Shown here: in pieces, positions 50,096 to 63,086 of the stretch | How the letters are laid out: each line of letters opens with the position of its first letter | How positions within the stretch are numbered: the stretch's first letter is position 1 | DNA from: Mimachlamys varia | Taxonomy: Eukaryota; Mollusca; Bivalvia; Pectinida; Pectinidae | Length of the DNA: 64,000 nt | Assembly (NCBI GenBank): GCA_947623455.1 | Contig: OX392538.1 | Location: forward strand, 27,341,001-27,405,000 | Reading direction: 5' to 3' | Notes under the pieces: model-generated | What the model was told of the DNA's origin: nothing | Database searches by the model: none | The model's input: only the letters and a program-made list of their open reading frames with translations | Translations under genes and position numbers: made by a program

Positions 50096-51763
50096 AAATA
50101 AAATTATACATTTTGTCTGCGTAAAGATGTATGGCGGAAAGCTTCCCATATTTACCGAAGTTGGCATTATGAAACATTTGAATGAGTGAATAATTTCTGG
50201 TAGCGCAAATGCATAGACAACATATCAAACCATTTGATTGTTTGAACTTCTTAGATATTCGGTATTGCTAATATAATACTTCAAATATAGCCATATTCAC
50301 TATATCTGTGTAGGTGACGGGGTTTCCCAGATTTAAACCAATACTTTCAACACTTTCCGATCCGAGGATCAACTTTTGAATACAATTTTGAGTTCCGTGA
50401 TGTAAAAGCAAAAACAAAGCATGTTTTGGAACAGTTGTCCTCCGTTGGGAGAGTGCTGAAAAAAATGAAACCATGGTTGATTAATTTTGGTTAAAGCGTT
50501 TATTCATTTCCACATTTGTTCATGTCCACGCAGTACACGTACGATCAGTAAATAAACGGTCATACTATTGTGTCCTATAGAGATATTCATTAAAGTTAGT
50601 TTGGTTCCCACTTTGAAAACTGATGTTCACTTGGATTTGACAAGAATTTACATGGCGGGTGTCGTCGATGAAGCGAAGCGCTTACACTTCCGGAACACCT
50701 ATTCTTAGTCCCTTGCACTTTTGATAGGGTCTTCCTTTGTTCATATTTTGCCTTAAGTTTAATCGTTATTAAGTTCGGATTATGGTTTTGTTAACGCTTT
50801 GGTATTCTCTAGCAGACGACAGCAATGCCCAGACTCCCATAATAGGGGGCAATGGTGGTTTTCGATTCGACCAAGGGGAACAACTCATACAACAATTCCG
50901 GTGTAACACTTTGCATACCAACGTGATACCCACATCTCAGAATTTCCTCGAAACTATGATGAAGTTGTTTATAGATGTTAAGGACGAAGTTCTCTAATGT
51001 GCAGATAAATTTTCAGATAAAGATACAACCGCCTGACACAAACGCACGACACCCACATCCAAGAACGTGCAGATGTCAAGGTCGAACGTCTGTTTGTTGC
51101 AGCTAGCTGCTTTTCACACCCACGCGACACATACATCTCAGATCGTGCAGATGTCAAGGTCGAACGTCTGCAAGACGTGCAGAAAGAATGACAGTCTGTT
51201 GCTCTTTACATCTATCCCTGAGGCATGAACTGATATAAAAATGCGTATATTTTGTATCAGGAGTTTCGTCAAAATTTTGAATTAATATATTGTTGTTAAT
51301 GAGCTACCGAATATAAGGATTCAACTTTAGTCAAAATACATACACAAAAATATTATCTTATTTATTTATAACCCTACATTGTGTTTTAGGTAATTATTGA
51401 TATGATTGGTTATCATATCATAGATACAGAGATCGACAATGCTCCCGTAACACCTTATAATTATATCATTACATACGTATCAAAGATGGTGATATTCAGC
51501 TATATGGCATTAAAGAGTGATATAGCATTTAGCTTCGAAAAATTCAAAAAGTGTTTAAGAAATTGCAGATTAGAATTCTGGCTAACGAGCTGAGTTTCTG
51601 CTTAATTTCGCAAATATTTGCAAATTTTTGAGATAAATAACATTGTACTTTTCAATATAAACATTTCTGAACTATTCCCAACTTCTAAGAGAAAAGCGGT
51701 AGTTTTAGATCTAGCACTATTGACACTTTCATTCGACGTTCAGAAGCATACATGATCTTAAAT

Positions 51764-52080
51764 GCACGGTGGTCTAGTGGTAGGACGTCGGGCTCGTGAT
51801 CGAAAGATTGCGAGTTCGAGTACCGGCCACAGCACTTATGTTGTATCCTTGAGCAAGATGGTTTACTCAGCTTGTTCCAGCCTACTCAGCAGTACATTGG
51901 TATGTAGTTGGGCAGTGGTAGACATTGTAGAATGTTAGCACCGGTTGTATGCTAACCAGGGAGTTGAGAACGATATTGGCTTTTGCCCTATAACCACTTC
52001 TAATGATTTTTGAACCGCTTTGAGATGTTCTTTAGATTGATATAAAGCGGTTTATATGAACCTCGAATTATTATTTTTAA
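51764..52080 (+). mobile_element. tRNA-derived SINE
   Basis: The head GGTGGTCTAGTGGTAGGACG (box A) with GCGAGTTCGAGTACCGGC (box B) is tRNA-like. It is followed by a body with TGTATCCTTGAGCAAGATGG, a motif common in marine-invertebrate SINEs, and a tail near TATAAAGCGGTTTATATGAA plus AATTATTATTTTT. Target duplications were not clear. Further tRNA-like box B text lies at about 52127-52155 and 52320-52350. Confidence 0.7.
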
Positions 52081-52369
52081 AAACAACGTGGTAATATATT
52101 GTACGTAAAGAAGCTTTAAAAATGTCCGGGTTCTAACCCCGGTCTGGCCGTGTCATCCCCTTTCTTTTTACATTTGACGCTAAATGATATATACACATGG
52201 AAGGTACAGTAGTATAGAGTCTTGTGTGTCTTCGGTGTTTACTCAAGGAGGAAGTAATGAAGTTGATTTAGATCGTGTATATCAGATGGCTAAATTTGTT
52301 GAGCGTCTGTCTAGATTTTGGAAGGTCCCAGGTTAGAACTCCGGTCTGGTCTTCCCCGTTACAAAAGGA

Positions 52370-54890
52370 AACCGTTTGTGCTATGCTAACACTGTTGAGA
52401 TGTTACGACTCTGTTCAATGACTAATGACTTTACATTGGAATAGTATTTGTTTATGTGTCAATTAATAATACAATAAGGTGAAAAGCACGACAAGTGTTA
52501 GCGCGAGCACAAAAAAACCCAACTCGAATCTTAATTAAAACAAATATGTTAATTAAAGGCCCAATATACGTAACTTTCGGCAAAACTTGAAGTGAAAATC
52601 AAGCTTAATATCTTATCATATTTATAGATTAAGCTAAGATTAACTGATATCAGCAATATTCAAGATGAATTCTTTCGTGGTTACCGGTACAGCAGCAGTT
52701 GAAACACGCTATTTGTAAACACGCGTCCATTTCTAACCGTCTTCTACCTTCGGTTTGTTGTTGAAGTTGGCCCCACCTGAATTATTTTCAATTCTTTGGA
52801 TTTATTTGTCCAGAGTTTCTTGTTAGTTACCGCTCAGGTTTACTTCGTTTTAGGCTTTGTTTTCAGAATTTTTCAGAATCACGAAAATTTCCCTGAAGTT
52901 ACGTATATTGGTCCTTTAAAGCCACTTCCCTTATCAAAGGCGTATGGACACGGTGGTACACACAAACACCTTCAAATATACTGTACCTTGTAGAATAGAT
53001 ATAATCAACACCCGTCTTGCATGTGTGTATAACAGAGTGGAAGATATTAGATATGGTCCGACTTTTCTCAAATATCATTGGCTAAAATATGGTCACGTGA
53101 ATGGCTATATTTTGTGATATTGACCTTTTAGAAACACCGAGTCAATATTGCATATATGACGTCATATTCATTGTGACGTCACAGTGCCCTTTTGTAAATT
53201 TCATGCTTTATCAAGATTGATTATAATGCAATGTTCAGTTTTTGCAAACACGTTTCATATCAAATATAAAAATTAAGGAACTTTATTTCTGTAAATATGG
53301 TGTTATAAATACACCTCTCACTTCTTGAGGTTAGTAAACTCTGACTTAGAATAAATTAGCGTCAAAAAAATGAAAAAAAGGCTTGGAGGATTGATATTTG
53401 CTAAAATATGCCACCATCCACGCTTCAGAACAATAACTATTCGCTGACGATGGCCATTGTTTGGTTCCTTCAAGATTTTGAAACATGGAACATATATGGG
53501 ATTCATTTCGCCTAATTATACAATATACAAATGTATTTTTTCTGACAAACTTTTGATTCTTATGATGCGCATTCGAAAATATTTGAAGGTAACGCAAACA
53601 CGGCGGCGCCCTGCAGTTGTGACGTCCGACATCGAACCGCGTCACAACCAGATCACTGTGTCAGTGCGTGTACTTAACGACCGTTATATATAAGGAATTA
53701 AATTCAATTAAAGTGCTATTAATATAATTTTATAACAGATTAATATGTGTTGTAATAAAGAAAAATAGTTTTGTTCACTGTGTACATTCTAAACTTATAT
53801 ATCTCCAAATATATATCTTTGAAGATTGAATGGGACTATATTATCTCAGTAACTACGACCATCATAGTTACCATTGTAGCAACCTGCTTCGAAAGTTGTT
53901 TTTTTTTTCTCTTCGTATAACACTTGAAAATTAATAATGATATAAAAATTGACTGCGTATACGGTAGTATGTTCGCAGTATTCACCATGGAGCGCTAACG
54001 GGCACCATAGAATATATGTTCGTTGCCAACTTCGGGCAAGGTACAATCCTTATTTATCCCACTGATGGCAAAACTCTCACTATCCCATTGGTTAAAACAA
54101 CTGTACATGACGTCCTGGACGATCCCGTTTCGGGTCACTAAAAATCTTTATCACGTCACTAAAACTTCGTATCACGTCAGTAACGAGTTATCGTTCCTGA
54201 AAGAATTCTCCGTTCAATAACAATCGACCACAGTACGGAAGATGAATTGGCCCAGAAACAACTGAAACTAAATCATGACAATACTTTAGATGCAATGAGA
54301 AAGCGGCCAGAATAGTGGAAGCTTATTTCAGCGAAAAGACACAGGAAACTATGTTTAATATGTGTGATGATGTGAGATTGGCGTAAATGTTGGGGCATTT
54401 ATGTGTTAATACCCGTACGGGAGACGGTTCAAAATATAAATCCAGATCATGTTTTTTTCTTAATAAATAACAGGGGTACAAGCCTTTAGCAGGATAATTC
54501 GTTACAAAGTTTGTTAATGACCTGATACAGAAAACTACCAGATACAAGTTTTTTTATACCCGATATTTTCCGTATCAGGTCACTAACAAACTACGTAACT
54601 AATATTACCGACCTGGAAGAATAAACAAATTGATGGTTAACACTTTATTCTACCTGGTCGTTATAACACCATATTGACCACAACAAAGGCCCATAGTTTA
54701 AAAGTATAACACAAGAAGCCGTCGATAAATAACTGAGTCAAACTTTTTTTTTCAATCACGTCATATATTCCACTGATATATAATACACATATTAACACTG
54801 AATATATACGAAAAAGAAAGATAAATCATTTACAAAGTGTAAAAAGACGATTAAAACGAGTATCTAAACTGTTACTTAACTGAATTGTAC
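52370..54890. other. Gene-free spacer
   Basis: No supported gene. It holds scattered TGACGTCA words (about 53157, 53173) and a short CACGTCA series (54150-54185). Nothing else recognisable. Confidence 0.5.
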
Positions 54891-54894
54891 TAGT

Positions 54895-55080
54895 ATATTA
54901 AAGTCGAAACTTGGTATCTCGAACTCGTGAAAATCGAGGACTTAGTTTAATTCGAAGTAATTCGCCGGTCTCGGCAAGTCTTCACACTAAGTATTTAACA
55001 TCACCTTACTCGAATACTCAGATAACTCGAAATTTTGCGTTGTCCAGATACTTCGAAACAACTAGGTTCGACGGTACATA
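54895..55080. repeat. Decayed copy of the 12418 Tc1/mariner-like repeat
   Basis: GGTATCTCGAACTCG, GAATACTCAGATAACTCGAA and a closing CGAAACAACTAGGTTCGAC parallel the motif order of 12418-12602. Confidence 0.4.
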
Positions 55081-55084
55081 ATTA

Positions 55085-58000
55085 TGTATTTAAAGTTTTC
55101 TTTTTGAACAGGTATATGCATATCGTCTGATTTCTCTTGATTACTCGATAGACCTAGTGTTTTAATGGGATTTCGCCCACTACCCGATCTGAACCAAGGG
55201 TTTTTTTAACACCACAAACATACATACCCGCCCAACAAAATGCTTAAGGAGGCTCAACCAATTCGCAATTAACCGCTAGATTTCCCAAAAAACATTCATA
55301 TGTTGATTATGCAACCAGGTAGAGATGATTTTGTGAAAATCAAAGCATTCCGATGACTTAATAATTTAATACCCCGTTTTCAAATACCAGGTACACAAAT
55401 AAGAAGCTACGTCACCACAAAACGAGAATCAAAACTTGTGTATTACGTAGGGTCGAGCGTCTATTCAAAAGGTCCTGACATAATGCTTAAACAATACAAA
55501 AGGTCCTCCGGACCTGACGAAGGACCTGAATTATGAACTTCCTTGTGAAGTTTATTGAGGGTGTGAGCTAAGGTTCAGAAATGGCTCCAAAACGAAAACA
55601 AATAATATCATACAGCATCGTGTCATATTTTATGGTGTTTATTTTGTTACTACTTGGCATTTGGAACTAACATACGCGGACAAAATTTACACACGAGAAA
55701 AGCTATGCACGGTGAAATACAGAACAAAAAGTGTGTTAATTCTGAGTAACATCTTTGAAGAAGTGCGTTACATATTTCCCGTTCTTGTGCACCTTATTAT
55801 TGTCAACATATTTTCGCCCACGAATTTTCATCAGAAGAGCAAACATTTTAAAGTGATTCGTAATATGTGAGATGAGGGGTAATATCGATATTTACCCTAT
55901 CAAAGGTGGGGTCTCCATATATATTGACCCCACCTTTATATGGCGGTTTAATGAATTTCACTCGTATTTTTTCTTGTTTTTGAAACTATGATATATAATT
56001 TGAACGTTTTGCGGTCTCCGTGAAAGCTGGGGCGACGTCCCGAGGCTGCATAACATTGTTGATAAACCATCATTTTTACATACAGCACGATGCCTTAGTA
56101 GGGGGGGGGGGTCGGAGTAAGGGGTATCTGTTCTTTGAAAGCAATGTTCTAAGCAATCATTTAAAATAACAACAGTATAAACATTAATCTTACCTTACAG
56201 ACGTATCCCATTGTTCGTTAAAGGGGTGTTTTGGTTACGGGTATTTTAACCCGCAATTTTGACACAAATTATGTACTTTTTACTGATTGTTGTTTTTAGT
56301 CATATTTAAAATGTAATTTAAGGGTGAAGGATGTTTGTCGCGTTTGTCGCGGTCAATACGTTGTTGTACGGACCTGGTAGAATGATATTAACCTCGAACA
56401 GCGTCCTCGGTTAATTGCGCTATAACAGGTCTATGAAACAGTGTATTGACCTCGAAAAAAGTTCTACGATTCGACAGCATGACGTCATTATTCTGTAATT
56501 TTCGGTTCGCCATTGTTATTTGCTTTGAGTTTACAGAATATTACAAGATAAGCGTTTCACAAAATGAAATATAATGCCTATACAGATATGTGGCATAGTT
56601 TTATTGAAAGGAATATCACACATGTGTTTTTTATATCTGCCGGCAAAGATAGCAATCGAGACCGTCAAACATTCAAATGGAGCTCTACATCTGTGCGCTA
56701 CGGGTTCTTATTGGTGTATTTGTAAGAAAACGAATTTAATCTGGAGTGCCAGGTTTTAAAATCACAATGGGTTTCGTAGAAATTCATATGAAAGGAATTT
56801 CAGAAATAGGAAATCTTAGTGTAAAATGCTCTTTTTCAGTTTACTTCATCCTCGATACCCAGGTGTTACTTTCACCTACTGTCGCTACTCTGGTTTATGT
56901 AAGGCTATGTGTGTGCCGCCTTGTTGATGAGGCCAGAAGACTAGTTTGATCATTTACTCTCAACATCAAAAGCATCCCACAGTCACATAGCTGTAAAATA
57001 TGACAGGATTTGTAGTCGGTTGCGGCTCCTTCGTACAAATGAAATATGTAATCTTCAAAGACAAATATCAGTTAAGCGATTGGTCAGATTTTTTTACCCG
57101 AGACCATTCGAACTGCTTTCTTCGTACAGTCAGTTTTAACATGACAAACATTAGGGTTATTATAGAAAGCATAATCACTGAATATCGAGGATGAGTTTGT
57201 TTATGCATAAATACATGTTTTCAGAAAAGTTCCGTCAACAACCGCTGATACATTTCTGTTTACGTACACATCATGATAAACATTCCTCATCTGTAAATGT
57301 AGCTTCGATAATCCATTGATCACAAAATGACCCCATTATCTGTTTAATGACGATATTACCCGACCTAAGAAGAGTAGCTAGTTGTACGCACCGAACCATG
57401 GCATCATCTCATTTTTCGTAGCCACATCAACGTATGTCTTTAGCTTGGGCACAAATAAGAATGAATCTAAACTCAGTCCCGTAAATTTGACACCCTTCTT
57501 CTAACCTTTTGTGTTTAAATAGTTTTACACTTGGTCCCATTGATAGTTTATTTTTGCTATAGTTTTGCGGTTACCAAAGTGCAAAATTTACATTTCATTA
57601 ATTTTTTTGGTTATCATGAATTATCGACAATGTTTAATTAAATAAACCACAACATTTATATGTTTATATCATAGACATCATAATGCTTATAAATATCCTC
57701 CCACAACTTCAGCAAAACTGGCTGCATCAACCATATTTACCACGGTGGGTCACGTTATCATAGTGATCCATTCAACTACATGTATTGGTGTGTATATTGC
57801 GACTAAAAGATATTTTCATGTTGACCCTAGCATAGCTTATTAAAATCGGTCGATGCATTTTGTTATCACGCTTACTTGAATATATTTATTTATGTAAAGG
57901 TGATCAAGTGCACTATACACGACCTTGGATCAACAGCTGTTATCTATGTGATGTGTGTTCGACATGTTGACATGCAATACATCCCTGCTACAACATGTAT

Positions 58001-59270
58001 ATACTGGCCTGTATATGGTAGATCAAAGGTCGAAAATCAGCTGCTGTAGTCACGCTACGAAACAGAGATACAACATGTAATGCAGTTTATAACCGCCTGT
58101 GTTTATAGACTTTCAAACTTTCGTTTCGTACATCAATCCGTTTATAAATTAATTACCGTCGAAACAGGAAATTTTGAATCAAAAATCAATGGTATTACAT
58201 CATAAAATGTGTGCACCGGATAGCTATAAAATCGAATTGATATTGTCATATCAAAGTGTCATTATATTATATATAACCTGTAAATATGTGATTTATTAAT
58301 GCAATGGAACATTTTTATTCTCATTTACTCTGAAATTTATTTTCAACATTTGTAATAGTATGAATATGTAAAATGTTCTTCCAAACAATCGAAGAAGTAA
58401 TTTGTTTCCAATTACAACGATGCTATAGCTGCTCTCCTTTGCGGAACACCGGAACAGGGTTCGTCTGTGACGTCATTGTTGAAAGGATGTTGTATTGGTC
58501 GTCACTGCGCTTGCATCTGGAACGCTAATAACACAACTGACGACAACATCAATGAATCAGAATAATAGTAGGTGTGCCGTCTATGGATTTCATGAACGGA
58601 TGACGTTTCCCTGAAAAAAAAAGACGGAAAACAAGCATCTATGTTTTCACATCATCTTTTTACTAGGTACGACTGGACCTCAAGGCAAAGTTAGAGTCAA
58701 AGTATAGACTTAGTTAGTCAAACATAGACTTAGTTTTCTCCCTTTAATATAAGAACGTGTCTTGCCAGCAGTTGGAATTAATGTTCTCTATAATTGCCCT
58801 GTATCCTGTCCATAATTAAATATCAAATACAACACAGACCAGAACTACAACATCTAATATATAAACAAGCAAGACAGCTGCTGAAATATCGATTTGCGTC
58901 GTGGGATTTGACAATGTAAGTACAGTTAATTTGATTTAGAAGGCAGATGTTATTGAAACTTCAGTTGAATAATCGGTATATCCCGTAATTTTCCGCTGAC
59001 ATTTGCTTTTACAAATTTAACGTATTTTCGATAACTTGTCCGGAAACACCGTTTTAACTGACAGGCAGATTTATTGAAACGCACTTCATTTGAATGATCG
59101 GTATAGTATTAAGTCGTGTACTGGCACTTTAATTTCAGATATTAACCATATTTGAGAGTTACGAAAGCATGGTCACTAAAGTATAAATAACCTACAAGCA
59201 TATGCGGGGGTATAAGTTGTCCTACGGAGGACAAATTTGTCAAATGGACGACTGTAGGAGAAAGAAAGTA
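55085..59270. other. Gene-free spacer
   Basis: No exon with family motifs and no RNA gene was seen. It contains a G tract at about 56101-56110 and ordinary AT-rich DNA. Small ORFs (for example 56574-56759) show no domain. Confidence 0.45.
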
Positions 59271-59279
59271 GAAGATCAT

Positions 59280-59740
59280 AAGACTCTTTCGTGACCAAGG
59301 ATGTAAGATGAAAATCCCTCGGGTGGAATTTCCCTATCTTACACCATTGGTCTCATATCTACCCGAATAAGCTCAAAAACCATGAAAATACGTTTTGTAA
59401 AATTTTGAACGTTTCCCTTGAGCTTTTTTGAAGAAAAATTAATATGCCTCTCTGGTTATTATGGTTAATTTTTTGTGAAAAACTTTAATTTCATCACGCC
59501 GTCGTTTTCTCTTTGCGGCATCAGAGTTTACCGTATTCGTGACGTCACGTCATTGTTGAGCCATTGTGACGTCTCGTCGCGTTATATGCTATGTAACATA
59601 GATTTTTCTTACATAGCTTTCTTACATGGGCAAACTGTATCCAACATGGCGAGATATGAGAGAAAGATTTTTCTTACATAGCTTTCTTACATGGGCAAAC
59701 TGTATCCAACATTGCGAGATATGAGAGAAAACAAACAGTT
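59280..59740. repeat. Inverted-orientation copy of the 10000-10640 repeat, with internal duplication
   Basis: It matches the repeat at 10041-10460 in reverse complement. At the right end, GATTTTTCTTACATAGCTTT through CGAGATATGAGAGAAA is repeated twice in tandem (59605-59730). Confidence 0.65.
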
Positions 59741-60239
59741 TGTGTTACTTAAAGATGTATTATCTGTGCTATCTGTATTGTAGTTCGGAGGCGTATAGAG
59801 ATATTATAATAACATTGTCCCTCATCTACAGAAATATAGGCCATGTAGCCGAGGAAAGAAAGCCAAACCATGCACATTACACAACACACGGAACAACACA
59901 GGTGGGCCTAGTGGCTTTATTACTACTGTACATCGGGCTCCATACCACAGGTATAATTCCTCTTTGTAAGTTCTCACTTATATTTAACCCAAAACCAATC
60001 ATACTAGCACCATTCTAGAACACAACATCAAATGTACACGCACACAGACTGTAGTTTCAACATCAAACAAATAATTATAAAACACACCATTGGTAAAAAG
60101 TATATTGCCAATATAGATATGCATGTATATGTTACATCTTACCATGTGATTACATACAATTATTGACTATCTATATAAATGTAGAATGTGATGTGGAATA
60201 TTTCTGTCATTAAATCGCCTACATGACTATGTCGGCAAG

Positions 60240-60780
60240 TCATAGTAAAAGAATCTTTGACCTCCTTGGTGGTGAAACAGGGGAATCTCAACCCGAGGGG
60301 AATGATTCTTAAGTTACCAAATACGAAGGCTTGCCGAGTGTTCTTAAACCTCATATTTATCTAATATTGACGTTATATCAATAAGTCAATGTTGATTTGA
60401 TGTGATGCGATTGTGTTGTTGAAATGACGTCATTTTATTGTTGCTATGACGTCATATAATTGTTACAAACGTGCAAAGAATCGTTCAACCCCTCGGGGTG
60501 AGACAGGAGAATCTAAACCCGAGGAGTAAGGTTCTTAAGTTGCCAAACACGAGGCTTACAGAGTTTTGTATTGTTGCCGTGACGTTATTGTATTGTTGCC
60601 GTGACGTCATCGTATTGTTGTTACGACGTCATACAATTGTTGAGAGCTTGTCTCAACTTAGGGTGAGATAAGAAAATCTCACACTGTATAAAGTGTGGAT
60701 ATCCCTGTCCAGGTTAAGAGACGAGAAAATCTCATATCGGCAAAAAAGTGTCGATATCCCTGCCCTGGGTAAGTGAATTA
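60240..60780 (+). repeat. Degenerate tandem repeats with CCCGAGG and TGACGTCA words
   Basis: Two blocks about 235 bp apart share AAAGAATC, GTGA-ACAGG-GAATCT, AACCCGAGG and TTCTTAAGTT-CCAAA-ACGA. A 20-30 bp motif, TATTGTTGCCGTGACGTCAT, repeats between 60424 and 60645. No coding potential. Confidence 0.55.
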
Positions 60781-62560
60781 TTATCTCGGCAAGACAACTA
60801 AGATGTGACTACGATGCAGACGTATATTCAATAAAGGGAGTCCCAGATTTTGGATCCCGGATGGGAGTTAGAGGACAACACAAGGTCAACACTGCAGTTA
60901 GGATGCAGTTTGATATTACCTAGTGTATATGTGCTTTTAATAAACTGCTTATGAACATCTTTAAATAAACATGCATATTAGCAAGAGTAACGAGTATGGA
61001 GCGTTTTAGATATTTCTTAATAAAATGCAGATCCCATTGTCGCTCTGTTACTCGTAGTAGTAGAGATGATGTAACACATACATGCTGTACCTTTTAAATT
61101 TAGTAATAGATACCGTATGCACATGGAATTGGGATAAGGATATGTATTCTAATAAGAATGGGTTTTGACACCTTAGGTATCACATTATAAAGATTGTGAC
61201 ACACAACGTTGATACTACGAGATAATATTACTGTACGTATATGATGTTTTTTACCTATTTTAATAAAACTTAAATTAACATCTATAAATAAACGAGCAAA
61301 AATGTGGTTTAGATCCATCTGATTAAAATGCAGGTCATATTGTCGATCCCTTACCCTCTGTATACACAGCTATTAGAAAGAAAATAAGGATTTGCATTTT
61401 AATAAGATTGGATCAGGTTGCACCGCGTGCATAAAATTGTAAAACTTGCGACCTAAAACATTGAAGATGGCGTAACACACACTTGTGCTGTTACGAGTTA
61501 ATATAACTGTACGTAGAAGAAGTTTTTTACCTATTATATTTGTGCTTGCAACAGGACAATTTCCTAACGTTTTGAAATAAACATAACCATTACCAGAGAC
61601 ATATCTAAATACATATCTGTAAGTCTCTGCTCTTACCAAGTACATTGATGTACAATAAGTATTCGGACAAATAATAGTTCTACTATATATTTCATGCATT
61701 TCGACAAATTGTCAATTAATTTTCACGACCGTAGACGATTTCAAAAGATATTGCACATTACCGTTTTATATTTACATTCGGCTGCAACCCACTCTATGAA
61801 CATTACCAGCAAAAATGCCTTTCATAAAAGTATGAAAGCAATGGTTCTCGAGACGTAGCACGTGGTTTCATTATGACGTCATAGATCAAGCTTGTTCAAT
61901 GAGTCTTCTCGCGCCGCCTCGAATAACATGGAGAATGCCCTTGCGTCAAACGCTCACATGGCTTTGGCGTCAATTTTATTTAAGCTGGGCTGTTCCGCCC
62001 AAGTCGTTTAAATGACGAAACATATACAAACGGAATTAATAAACTATTTATTGGAAAAAATATAAATGGGGTTGAGCAATTGTTACATAGCAATGGTGGA
62101 ATTACGTAAGAATGAAGAAGAAAACGTTGTCACACGTTGCTCACAAAAATGTAAATAACATATAATCGTGTATTTATTTTAGAAAAATTAATCGCTGGAA
62201 TTGTCTGTTGTAAATATCAGATGAAAGACTTTTAAAAAATGTGCATTAGTGTATCGAATTTCAAGAAAATCAATCGAAAGACGATGTCAAGAATATGCAT
62301 TGAACATAATATACATAACAAAAATATATTTCCGAATACTTATTGCACACCACTGTATTACGACCGCTTATGCCTGCTGTATTACAATAGTTCAATTAAT
62401 ATAAACGTATCAGGTAGCGATAATTATATATATATATAACTACTTTTTGATTGCATGTCTGTACCTTTGGCCGTTTAATACAATGAAGTGATGCTGACTC
62501 TATGTGCAATTGTCCACGTACGCGTTAAACTGTTCTGCCATATTTTTTACCTAATCTCTT
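60781..62560. other. Gene-free spacer with repeat fragments
   Basis: Contains short pieces of the hammerhead-repeat tail (about 61065-61115 and 61465-61490, without ribozyme). A block at about 61830-61910 matches 13925-14000 in inverted orientation (CTCGAGACGTAGCACGTGGT and AAGCTTGTTCAATGAG). No gene was seen. Confidence 0.5.
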
Positions 62561-62579
62561 CCGAAAGTTATCGTTCCTT

Positions 62580-62624
62580 GCACTCACTGAAGAGTCCTAG
62601 GAGGACGAAACAGCTGTATGATGC
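62580..62624 (+). ncRNA. Hammerhead ribozyme motif, left repeat
   Basis: Order: GCACTCA (stem I 5', with one extra base against the family's GCATCA), CTGAAGA (CUGANGA box), GTCC-TAGGA-GGAC (stem II), GAA, ACAGCTGT (palindromic stem III), A at 62618 as the cleavage-site residue, TGATGC (stem I 3'). All invariant core bases are present. Stem III has no loop, so folding needs a second copy. Confidence 0.75.
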
Positions 62625-62963
62625 AGTTTAATTCATGTTTTCGGCATACTTTTTCAATTACTAAATTAATAGGTGCAGCAAATGTGTGTGTTACGTCATC
62701 TTTAATTATAGGGGGTGGCAGACTCTGCTAGTGGATGTTTTAGTCCCCGAGGTTTGATGTAGCCTCCAAAGCCACAGTTAATCTCATCCGAGTAGTGGCA
62801 CGGTACATAATATACACATTTTCGTAGTACACTATTTGAAATTATACAGGACTAGTTTAATTTTACTTCTAAATTCATAAATTAAAGGGGTTTTACGCAC
62901 CTGACTGACCCTTCTGCTTCTACAATAATTTAGAAATTTTGGATACCAACTTTTTGGATTCAA

Positions 62964-63007
62964 GCATCACTGAAGAGTCCTAGGAGGACGAAACAGCTGT
63001 ATAGTGC
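62964..63007 (+). ncRNA. Hammerhead ribozyme motif, right repeat
   Basis: GCATCA, CTGAAGA, GTCC-TAGGA-GGAC, GAA, ACAGCTGT, A, TAGTGC. The core and stems II and III are perfect. Stem I has one mismatch and one wobble. Confidence 0.75.
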
Positions 63008-63086
63008 AGTTTAATTACTTTTTTTTCGACATAATATATCAATTACAAATTAAAATGGGTAGCATATGTGTGTGTTACGTCATCTT

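Larger units (their letters stand above)
62580..63086 (+). mobile_element. Retrozyme-like element: two direct repeats each with a hammerhead motif
   Basis: Two 123-bp direct repeats (62580-62702 and 62964-63086) each begin with a hammerhead motif and end GTTACGTCATCTT; between them lies 261 bp of unique sequence. The period is 383-384 bp. No ORF is present. The layout resembles metazoan retrozymes or pseudo-LTR ends of Penelope-like elements, which are known to carry type I hammerheads. The class assignment is inferred. Confidence 0.75.

Noticed and set aside
52285..52365. Second tRNA-like head
   Set aside because: Box A and box B resemblance only; no foldable cloverleaf was found, so not listed as an RNA gene.
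59740..60018. 92-aa ORF with hydrophobic segment
   Set aside because: No recognisable domain, no splice partners and no conserved copy; length is compatible with chance.
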